From positions 64,337 through 86,412 of the forward strand of contig DHSP01000061.1 in the NCBI GenBank assembly GCA_002408485.1: a DNA stretch of 22,076 nt, written 5' to 3'. The translations under genes were made by a program, and so were the position numbers. This document shows positions 16,901-22,076 of the stretch, one piece after another; the first letter of the stretch is position 1, and each line of letters starts with the position of its first letter. The notes under the pieces are model-generated. The model did no database searches. It worked only from the letters and a program-made list of their open reading frames with translations, and was not told the DNA's origin. This stretch comes from Proteiniphilum sp. UBA5283 (GTDB lineage: Bacteria; Bacteroidota; Bacteroidia; Bacteroidales; Dysgonomonadaceae).

Positions 16901-17090
16901 TCCCATCATAAGCAAGGAAAATGTTCGGTTGTCTGCGAACATATTTGCTAGGAACCTTATTTTATGGTCTGCTATCAAAGGATTTGACCCAGAAGCTTCC
17001 CAAGGGAATAACAACATGTCCGGTGCATTTGAGAGATTCTCTCTTCCAAGTACTTCAAGCTATGGAGTAGGTTTTAATGTGAAATTTTAA
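13908..17090 (+). CDS. SusC/RagA-family TonB-dependent outer-membrane transporter
   Basis: Imports a nutrient captured together with the SusD-like partner, powered by TonB-ExbBD. The 1060-aa protein has a signal peptide (1-21, ITA/QTQ), a carboxypeptidase-regulatory-like beta-sandwich domain (about 25-95, GTVVDDAGEPVIGATI... to SYVGMQTQELPV), the SusC-type TonB box/linker EELVVTAMGITREKKALGYA (99-118), the plug (about 125-245, including TIRGSRSFTGDNTPLYVVDGMP and ILKGQAASALYGMRASNGVV) and a long 22-strand-type barrel ending in YGVGFNVKF with terminal Phe. Length is typical for SusC. The substrate cannot be read from the sequence. Codon use is more A/T-rich than in the left half of the window. 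The susD partner begins 13 nt after the stop. Confidence 0.97.
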   Translation: MKRKLAMFLTLFFVGIGIITAQTQVRGTVVDDAGEPVIGATIQIKGTSQGTVTDFDGNFSLSAPAGGTLVISYVGMQTQELPVRANIRVVLLSDTEVLEELVVTAMGITREKKALGYAVQDLQADELVQAANNNLTTALQGKVSGIEVTPSSGMPGASAKLTIRGSRSFTGDNTPLYVVDGMPVASTSDLNTDDSVTGSDFATRSIDIDPNDIESVNILKGQAASALYGMRASNGVVVITTKSGKGARKGKPEITYNTSLSLDFLSIMPDLQTEYAQGTGGNYGWNSSMSWGPKISELPNDPTYGGNTDNANTARDGKKEGMYYVRQRANAGLDPWVIPQVYDNVGEFFQTGHVWNNSLNVAQGFENGNYSFSLGNSTSKGIVPSTGMDRYNAKFSAEAKLHKNWKTGFSGNFIASELSKQTGANNGIVATVFPAPPNYDLAGIPNHYEGDPYRQNTYRGTGGFDGAYWGVQHNKFSETTHRFFGNTYLQYSTKLNSIDKTLDLKYQIGDDSYTTNYDDVWGYGHSNGRGEADHYAVTVNQFNSLLTANFRWDVNEDVVFDALAGNELIHTTRKFTEAYGRDFNFSGWNHIDNASVYQATDTYRRTRTVGTFANVGLSYKNYLFLNGTGRYDVVSTMPRGNRSFFYPSVSLGFIFTELESLRNNVLTFGKIRASYAEVGQAGTYYDSYYLTPVYGGGFSSGTPISYPIGPVVAYTLNSTIYDPNLKPQNTKSYEIGSDLTFFNGLLNLNYTFSRQNVKDQIFEVPLAGSTGSGSLVTNGGSIHTNVHEFTLGMSPVKQKNFNWDFAFNFSKIDNYVDELAPGVNNIFLGGFVEPQVRAGIGYKFPVIYGVSYLRNEAGQIVVDEDGFPQAGPLDVIGTVSPDFQLGFNTTFEIYKFRLSAVMDWKHGGKMYAGTATMLDYYGVSQYSADLRNSGTFMFIEDAVKVTGTDSEGKPTYAPNDIEIESKNAFAYLNAMNNISESFVIDNSYVKLREIALSYPIISKENVRLSANIFARNLILWSAIKGFDPEASQGNNNMSGAFERFSLPSTSSYGVGFNVKF

Positions 17091-17103
17091 TTAAGAATAG
17101 AAT

Positions 17104-18684
17104 ATGAAAAAGATATATAATTTATTCAAAGTATTATTTGGTGTTTTCATAATATCTTTTGGACTTAATGGATGTTCAGAAGATATAATGGACGATATCA
17201 ATAAGGATATAAATCACACTCAGGATGTTCCCGCCAAATTTATCTTAGCTGACGTAATTACATCTACAGCTTTTTATAACGTTGGAGGTGATTTAAGTAC
17301 ATACACTTCAGCCTATATTGAACATGAGGTCGGAACACACAACCAATTGTTTAGAGCTGAACATAGAGAAGGTGAGCCAGCAGTGTCATCTACTTTTAAT
17401 AATGTTTGGTTCAATCTTTATAATTCTTTGAAGAATGCTAGAATAGTTGTGGACAAAACTTCTGCTGGCGGACCTCAGGAAGGTAATAATGTAACAAAAG
17501 GGATGGGGGAAGTTATGGTTGCGCTGAATTCTGCAATTTTAACCGATATGTATGGTGATGTTCCCTGGTCTGAAGCAGCAGCTCCAACCAAAATACCTGA
17601 AAATTTTAATCCAAAGATAGATAAACAAGAAGATATATATAAGAGTATTATTTCTACACTTGATCAGGCGATTACGGATCTTCAAGGAACTGATTCTCAT
17701 GCTTCAGGTTCTGTTGGTGGGTACGACTTACTATTCGGGGGTAATAAGTCCAAATGGATAAAATTAGCTTATGGTTTAAAAGCGCGCTACACTATGCGTT
17801 TGTTAAAACGTTCTTCCAATGTGACAGCGGATTTACAGAAAGTAATCGAGTATGCTGATAAATCTTTCACATCAGCAGATGAAGAAGCAGCCTTCAATGT
17901 CTATGATGCTTCAAATTACAATCCTCTGTTCGATTTTCAATGGAGTCGGGACGGATTAGCTGCAAGTCAAAGTATGTCGGAGAAATTAGTTGCTCGTAAC
18001 GATCCGCGATTGCGTAGAGTCTTTGTTGGAGCTGATTGGATGCAAGTTACGGGTGTAGATGATGAGAATTTCTTTATGGCACCTAATGGAAAGAATGTTG
18101 AAAGACAATATTTTTACAATACATCTATTTTCGTATATTCACAAATAGCTTCTACTCAATTATTAAGTTATCATGAAATTTTATTCTTAAAAACTGAGGC
18201 GTTAGTTCGCTTGAATAAAGTTTCTGAAGCTATACCTGTATTAAAGGATGCCGTCATAGCCGCTATAGCTAATACTGAAAAAAGTGTGTCAGCTGCAATG
18301 AATGCACCCGCTGTTAACGGTTATGGCGGACTTGGTGAAACTTCGGATGCAATTACTCCTGAAGAAGCCAATTTATATTTCGTTACAGAGGTCTTGCCAT
18401 TGTTTACGATAAATCCACTTAAGGAAACTATGATTCAAAAATATCTTGCATTCTTTGGTGCATCAGGTGAATCTCAGGAAGCCTATAATGATTACAGAAG
18501 AATGAAAGCATTAGGCGAAAATTTTATTGAATTAAAGAATCCGAAAAATACTCAAAATCTATTCCCTCTTCGTACTCCCTACGGTGCGGATGATGTAACA
18601 ACGAATCCGGCTGTCGAACAAGCATATGGCGATGGACAATATGTCTATTCTGAAAATGTTTGGTGGGCAGGAGGTACCAGATAA
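17104..18684 (+). CDS. SusD/RagB-like surface lipoprotein (SusD-like_2 type)
   Basis: Surface lipoprotein lid of the SusCD importer. The 526-aa product has a lipoprotein signal peptide with lipobox LNGC (Cys24) followed by SEDIMDD. An acidic stretch right behind the Cys matches the Bacteroidota lipoprotein export signal for surface exposure. The mature part is helical/TPR-like with the hallmark YGDVPWSEA (from Y150), KWIKLAYGLKARYTMRL and HEILFLKTEALVRL. The N-terminal pattern (MDDINKDINHTQDVPAKFILADV) resembles the second SusD family (PF12771-like), which is recall rather than a search. Ligand unknown; no glycoside hydrolase, protease or other enzyme gene accompanies it here. It follows susC by 13 nt and ends in a terminator. 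Confidence 0.93.
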   Translation: MKKIYNLFKVLFGVFIISFGLNGCSEDIMDDINKDINHTQDVPAKFILADVITSTAFYNVGGDLSTYTSAYIEHEVGTHNQLFRAEHREGEPAVSSTFNNVWFNLYNSLKNARIVVDKTSAGGPQEGNNVTKGMGEVMVALNSAILTDMYGDVPWSEAAAPTKIPENFNPKIDKQEDIYKSIISTLDQAITDLQGTDSHASGSVGGYDLLFGGNKSKWIKLAYGLKARYTMRLLKRSSNVTADLQKVIEYADKSFTSADEEAAFNVYDASNYNPLFDFQWSRDGLAASQSMSEKLVARNDPRLRRVFVGADWMQVTGVDDENFFMAPNGKNVERQYFYNTSIFVYSQIASTQLLSYHEILFLKTEALVRLNKVSEAIPVLKDAVIAAIANTEKSVSAAMNAPAVNGYGGLGETSDAITPEEANLYFVTEVLPLFTINPLKETMIQKYLAFFGASGESQEAYNDYRRMKALGENFIELKNPKNTQNLFPLRTPYGADDVTTNPAVEQAYGDGQYVYSENVWWAGGTR

Positions 18685-18709
18685 TTGATAAGTGAACAAA
18701 TATAAATAT

Positions 18710-18750
18710 AAGAGACCGGCTATAACTGATTTAGTCGGTCTCTTTCTTGT
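18710..18750 (+). terminator. Rho-independent terminator of the susC-susD operon
   Basis: AAGAGACCG and CGGTCTCTT pair, and the stem extends inward by four pairs (GCTA/TAGT, one of them G-U), giving 13 bp with a 9-nt loop, followed by a short T-rich tail. It lies 25 nt past the susD stop codon and directly abuts the 5' end of the intron fragment. Confidence 0.85.
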
Positions 18751-19145
18751 GTGTCGTGTATGGTACTTAACTTGGTGGCGAAAGTCCACTATGGAGGTTT
18801 GTAATCGTCAGCCATTAGCCGAAGACAAGGGTATCCATCGTGAGGTGGCATCCGAAGGAAGTCCCAGGAAAAATTCCGCCCCGAGAAACACGAATCATAT
18901 CAGCCATAACCGTTGGGACGAAACTGCAAAACAAGTTAAAGTCCAAAGATTATACGGACAATGGGATGTAAATATGGCGGGGACATAGAATGAAAGTTAA
19001 GAATCTTACCGCTAGAGGTCTCACGAACATGTGTAAACAGAGTATGAAGCATGGTCAAAACAAGTTCATCGTGAAAAATCAACAGAAGACATAGTACCAC
19101 ATCACGACCAGATATGAGAATATATTAACCCCCTAATAGCATGAA
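18749..19145 (+). mobile_element. 5' fragment of a group II intron, lacking maturase and 3' domains
   Basis: The segment begins GTGTG, the group II 5' consensus GUGYG, and continues with blocks I recognise from domain I of bacterial group II introns: GGCGAAAGTCC, GCCATTAGCCGAAGACAAGG, GTATCCATCGTGAGGTGG, CCGAAGGAAG and, near 19080-19098, AACAGAAGACATAGTACC, which usually lies just upstream of the intron-encoded reverse transcriptase. Here no such ORF follows (the ATG at 19141 meets TAA after one codon), and no domain V hairpin is visible further on, so the element is cut within or just before the maturase. The 3' limit of the fragment is uncertain. It starts immediately behind the susD terminator hairpin, the position class C introns prefer. 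It cannot self-splice as it stands. Confidence 0.7.
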
Positions 19146-19190
19146 ATAAATTTGGCAAATCAGTTTGACACTTTAATTTTATAAAATTAT

Positions 19191-19628
19191 GATAAGAGAA
19201 AGGCGTCATAGTGCAAGGATCAGAAGCTCTAGATCATTCAGAAAGTTGAAGTCAATGGATTACAACCAACGCTTCGAAAATATCATCTGTCTCAATCGTT
19301 GTTTCATAAATGGAAACGCAGGTTTAATGAAGAGAGCATGACAGGACTCGAGGCACAATATCCAAAAGTTGATCCGGAGAAAAGGAGGATGGAACAGGAA
19401 ATCAAACGGCTCAGGGAACTGGTCGGGAAATTGAGCCAGTAGTTGCGGTTTAAGGATGAACTCTTTAAAAAAACAATTTTAAAACAGGATGTCACGCAAG
19501 TAGTCGAGTTATTTGAAGACCAGGTGCCCGTTACGAAGCGATTAAAGTGCAGCGGTATTAATTCGGGGAACTTTTACTATGAGTCAAAAGTGGGAAATCC
19601 GGACGAAAAACAAGTTCTACAAGCTTAA
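19191..19628 (+). pseudogene. IS3-family transposase remnant (OrfA and start of OrfB), three internal stops
   Basis: One frame reads KL-stop-IIQKVEVNGLQPTLRKYHLS, then a helix-turn-helix (LSQSLFHKWKRRFNEESMTGLE), a leucine-zipper-like segment (EQEIKRLRELVGKLSQ-stop-LRFKDELFKKT), and VPVTKRLKCSGINSGNFYYE, which resembles the start of OrfB. In-frame TAG codons are at 19209, 19230 and 19440, and the frame ends with TAA at 19626. The stops at 19230 and 19440 fall where IS3 OrfA proteins normally have Glu or Gln, so single substitutions explain them. The DDE catalytic domain is absent. No convincing terminal inverted repeats were found. This is a decayed, inactive insertion sequence. Confidence 0.78.
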
Positions 19629-19918
19629 AGATAGATGGAAGTATGGCTACAAATCATGAAATTGAGGAGAAGTTTGATATTCCGGTGATATAAACCCACT
19701 TATTAAACTTTCATTTTGACAAAGTTATCTTTTTCGAGGCTTTAAGCCGCTTCATCACCTTTTATTCACCTTGTTTCGGCTTAATTTAAGTCTAATCAAC
19801 TCTATTCCACTCCCATTAGGAGCCATATCTATTCAGGTATTGTCACGTCCTTGAATAAGTTACACATACTATAAATAAAAACAGGGCGTTGAATTGAATT
19901 ATTCAGTAAAACTATAAA
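19629..19918. other. Unassigned scar sequence between the IS remnant and the regulator promoter
   Basis: No open frame of credible length on either strand. On the minus strand TAACTTTG (19727-19720), a perfect -7 box, lies 5 nt before ATG AAA GTT TAA, as if a promoter had lost its gene. An interrupted palindrome GGCTT-T-AAGCC lies nearby (19739-19749). The rest shows nothing I can name; it may be flanking DNA of a deleted gene or the far end of the insertion sequence. Confidence 0.4.
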
Positions 19919-19920
19919 CA

Positions 19921-19955
19921 AGAATCAGGACGACACGAAGTGTCGATTCTTTTAA
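19921..19955 (+). terminator. Possible terminator hairpin (orphan)
   Basis: CGACAC-GAA-GTGTCG (19931-19945) is a perfect 6-bp stem, extended outside a 5-nt left-hand bulge by AGAAT/ATTCT, and followed by TTTT. No gene ends just upstream, so it may terminate a lost gene or shield the downstream promoter. It may also be just a hairpin. Confidence 0.45.
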
Positions 19956-19990
19956 CAAAAAGAATTGTTACTTTTTCGCCTAGAAAAGAT

Positions 19991-19998
19991 TATCTTTG
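19991..19998 (+). promoter_or_regulatory. -7 promoter box of the TPR-HTH regulator gene
   Basis: TATCTTTG matches TAnnTTTG exactly, with TTG at 19965-19967 (23-nt spacer, slightly long). A purine-rich GGGGAAAAG ribosome-binding site lies just before the ATG at 20022, so the leader would be short, about 20 nt. Confidence 0.6.
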
Positions 19999-20021
19999 CG
20001 GATTAGATCTGGGGAAAAGAA

Positions 20022-21695
20022 ATGCAGTTTCGTAATTCATTATTAACCTTCCTGGCCATCATTGCTTTGGGTACCTCGTGTAATAACGGCAACGATAATG
20101 TAGTGCTCCAACGTTTAACTACGCTAGACGCTGTGCTAGACACGCACCCACAGCTGGTATCGGATAGCCTGACATCATTGGATGTGAACAGACTTTCCCG
20201 TGCAAACAGGGCCTATTACAATCTTTTAAAAGTAATTTCGGACGATAAAACGTATGTAAATTTCGTCAGTGATTCACTGATAAACTCGGTCAGCGATTAT
20301 TATCGCCTTCGTGATCCAAAAAGCAGGAACTACATCAGGGCGCTGGCTTACCAGGGTATCGTGCGTACCCGCATGGGTGTGAAAGACAGTACGGTGTTTG
20401 AACCGCTTAAAGAGGCGGATAAGCTCTTTCAGGAACAGCTTTCGCCGGATCCTACCCTGGGGTATCTCATCAACTATTTTTTGGGGAATATTCACTACAA
20501 CAACCGGAATTATACCACGGCAAACGAATACTTTTTGCGAACCCTTGGTTTTGCCCGTCAGGAAAAGGATTCCATGCATATCTTCGATACCTTGCTGGCT
20601 CTTTACTGGAACGAGATGCAACAAAAAGAGTTTGTGAAAGGAAAAACATACCTTGATTCGCTCTCCTCCTATTTTAATAAACTGCCGGGTAAAGACTACT
20701 TTATATTAAATGCTCAGTCCGTCTATTTCGATATTGTTGATGAACCGGAAAAAGGACTTGAAAAAGAAAAAGCTAAGTTATTGCTTTATGATAAGCAAGA
20801 GGAGAACATTGACCTCTCGAGAGTTTATTTTAATATTTCTGATAGATATGTGTCCTTAGAACTGCTAGATAGTGCGATGATCTATGCACAGATGGCGATA
20901 GATGTGATCCAAGACAGTGCATATCTTTATAACTATCTCTATTACGAAAATGTGGCAAATATTGCTGAAAAACAAGGAAATAACACCTACGCTAATATTT
21001 ACCGAAAAAAAGCTGCAGAGTTGTATAAAAATTCTGTAAACGACCGGCTGAATACACAAATTGCCGAATTGGAAAAGAAGTATGACCTCACAGAAGCTGA
21101 GAATGCCACATTAAGAGTGCGGCAGCAGAACTTTCTCATTATTATTTCGGCTTTGTTGTTGTTGATTATCGTTACCTTTATCGCGATGTATGCCTGGCGG
21201 GAACGGAAAGTCGGCAAAATGAAATTGCTGCAGGCGGAACAGACCGTGAAGCAACAGGAGTATCAGGCAAATATTCTGAAAGAGGAGGCCGGTAAGCGTA
21301 AATGGTTGTTGGAACTCTACAGCAACATCTCCGACAGGCTTACCTTCCTGCACGGAGAAGTGGACACGCTTTCGCAGAAATACATCACTTCCAACCCGAA
21401 GGTCTTTAAAGAGCTGGAGAAAATCATTAAAAGTACCGATACCGATTTGCGGGATATCACGAAAACACTCGCTACAGACAACGAAACATTTTATGCCTAT
21501 ACCCATTTGGACGATAAAGATGGAATTCTGAATACCAACGAAAGAATGCTGCTCATGTTGTTGGCTTGCGATGCCGACAACAGGCAGCTGGCAACATTCA
21601 TGAATACTACCGTGGAAAGTATCAGGGTGAGAAAATCGCAACTGAAGCGGAAAATGTTGGAAAAAGGACTGAATTTGGATATTTTCAAGGAGTAA
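20022..21695 (+). CDS. TPR-repeat membrane protein with C-terminal helix-turn-helix, probable transcription regulator
   Basis: The 557-aa protein starts with a signal or anchor ending in a lipobox-like LGTSC (Cys20). An extracytoplasmic helical region follows (about 25-345) with TPR-like units, for example LGYLINYFLGNIHYNNRNYTTANEYFLRTL and DSAMIYAQMAIDVI. Then come a short coiled coil, one transmembrane helix (about 370-391, NFLIIISALLLLIIVTFIAM), a cytoplasmic coiled coil (about 395-430) and a C-terminal helix-turn-helix (about 504-548, NTNERMLLMLLACDADNRQLATFMNTTVESIRVRKSQLKRKM), LuxR-like in outline. Bacteroidota have many such periplasmic-TPR/HTH proteins, thought to pass envelope signals directly to DNA. 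It has its own promoter and terminator. Its target may be the downstream exported-protein gene or the upstream susCD; both are inference. Confidence 0.82.
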   Translation: MQFRNSLLTFLAIIALGTSCNNGNDNVVLQRLTTLDAVLDTHPQLVSDSLTSLDVNRLSRANRAYYNLLKVISDDKTYVNFVSDSLINSVSDYYRLRDPKSRNYIRALAYQGIVRTRMGVKDSTVFEPLKEADKLFQEQLSPDPTLGYLINYFLGNIHYNNRNYTTANEYFLRTLGFARQEKDSMHIFDTLLALYWNEMQQKEFVKGKTYLDSLSSYFNKLPGKDYFILNAQSVYFDIVDEPEKGLEKEKAKLLLYDKQEENIDLSRVYFNISDRYVSLELLDSAMIYAQMAIDVIQDSAYLYNYLYYENVANIAEKQGNNTYANIYRKKAAELYKNSVNDRLNTQIAELEKKYDLTEAENATLRVRQQNFLIIISALLLLIIVTFIAMYAWRERKVGKMKLLQAEQTVKQQEYQANILKEEAGKRKWLLELYSNISDRLTFLHGEVDTLSQKYITSNPKVFKELEKIIKSTDTDLRDITKTLATDNETFYAYTHLDDKDGILNTNERMLLMLLACDADNRQLATFMNTTVESIRVRKSQLKRKMLEKGLNLDIFKE

Positions 21696-21716
21696 AAGGC
21701 GTTAAAAGCGTCTTTT
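21694..21716 (+). terminator. Terminator-like hairpin at the end of the regulator gene
   Basis: AAAAGGCG and CGTCTTTT form an 8-bp stem (one G-U) with a 7-nt loop, starting within the stop codon region. The T run is part of the stem and only short beyond it, so strength is uncertain. Confidence 0.5.
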
Positions 21717-21776
21717 GTAATGATCAGTAAATCACGTGTTTGTGTTTGTTTTTGGCGTTAAATTGCAATAGGGGTG

Positions 21777-21808
21777 TTGCTTTTCGTTAGCGGATTGCAT
21801 TATCTTTG
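21777..21808 (+). promoter_or_regulatory. Promoter of the exported-protein gene at the right edge
   Basis: TTG (21777-21779) and TATCTTTG (21801-21808) with a 21-nt spacer are an excellent Bacteroidota promoter. The predicted start near 21814 leaves a leader of about 118 nt, longer than for the neighbouring gene. Confidence 0.65.
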
Positions 21809-21931
21809 TGTCTGTAATTTATAAACAGATAAATCTTTTTTTGTTGCTTCGTCGTTCGAAAATAAGTAGGACCCGAATCGTGATAGAGAATCGTGAATAT
21901 TAAAAATACCATTCAAAAAAATAAATAAAAT

Positions 21932-22076
21932 ATGAAAAGAACATTTTTCTCATTATTGCTGATTGCTGTGTGCAGCGCATTTGTGTTTCCTGCGAATGTT
22001 AACAACGAAGTAAAAGACGATCTGGAGGATAAGATTGCTCTTAGTAGAGAAGGAGGCACTACGCGTGTTGCCAGTC
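21932..22076 (+). CDS. Exported protein of unknown function, N-terminal fragment (runs off the right edge)
   Basis: Forty-eight codons are open to the end of the window. The product begins MKRTFFSLLLIAVCSAFVFP, a typical Sec signal peptide probably cut near FPA/NVNN; a Cys at 14 lies inside the hydrophobic core and is not a clear lipobox. The next residues are charged (NNEVKDDLEDKIALSREGG). The start is supported by the strong promoter upstream and by the signal peptide itself; no Shine-Dalgarno is seen. Small exported DUF3244-like proteins occur in Bacteroidales beside TPR regulators, and that is a guess here; too little is visible to name a family. Confidence 0.7.
   Translation, partial: MKRTFFSLLLIAVCSAFVFPANVNNEVKDDLEDKIALSREGGTTRVAS

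Noticed and set aside
18692..18988. 98-codon plus-strand frame spanning the susD terminator and intron fragment.
   Set aside because: It runs through a terminator hairpin and conserved intron RNA sequence, and the peptide resembles no protein I know.

Overview
The window looks like a chromosomal segment of a member of the Bacteroidota, most likely Bacteroidales, possibly near Dysgonomonadaceae (Proteiniphilum/Petrimonas-like); the family-level placement is inference. The evidence is a SusC/SusD outer-membrane pair, repeated promoters of the Bacteroidota type (-7 TAnnTTTG, sometimes with TTG 20-21 nt upstream), weak Shine-Dalgarno use, a SusD-like lipoprotein with acidic residues right after the lipid cysteine, and a pyrophosphate-dependent phosphofructokinase N-terminus typical of the group.

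Layout. Bases 1-152 (-) hold the start of a PPi-phosphofructokinase gene. Divergent from it, 337-4372 (+) encodes E1 and E2 of the 2-oxoglutarate dehydrogenase complex (sucA, sucB), with no E3 gene beside them. Converging on sucB with only 4 nt between the stop codons is a minus-strand block, read from right to left: a class III-like sirtuin (11575-10874), mutS (10704-8089), thymidine kinase tdk (8034-7447), a small exported beta-barrel protein (7268-6798, with its own terminator) and a UvrD/PcrA helicase (about 6710-4377). This block is largely DNA repair and nucleotide salvage. The sirtuin diverges, from back-to-back promoters, from two related FKBP prolyl isomerases: one without a signal peptide (11690-12274) and one lipoprotein (12352-13365), closed by a terminator.

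The right part (about 13.4-22 kb) is visibly more A/T-rich and accessory in character. A 487-nt non-coding stretch with a good promoter and a long leader precedes a SusC TonB-dependent transporter (13908-17090) and a SusD-like surface lipoprotein (17104-18684). Directly behind the susD terminator is a scar of about 1.2 kb. It contains the 5' part of a group II intron (from 18749) without its maturase, then an IS3-family transposase remnant with three internal stop codons (19191-19628), then unassigned sequence. After the scar comes a TPR-membrane-HTH regulator with its own promoter (20022-21695), and then the first 48 codons of an exported protein (21932 to the window end) behind another strong promoter.

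Functional reading. The left half is housekeeping (central carbon metabolism, mismatch repair, helicase, salvage, protein folding). The right half is a nutrient-uptake locus of unknown substrate with mobile-element debris and a probable one-protein membrane regulator. No enzyme that would reveal the SusCD substrate lies in the window. I found no rRNA, tRNA, CRISPR array or phage genes. I did not find a clearly new multi-gene system; the best leads are the terminator-targeted intron scar, the long susC leader with an inverted repeat, the zinc-less sirtuin and the TPR-TM-HTH protein paired with the exported protein.
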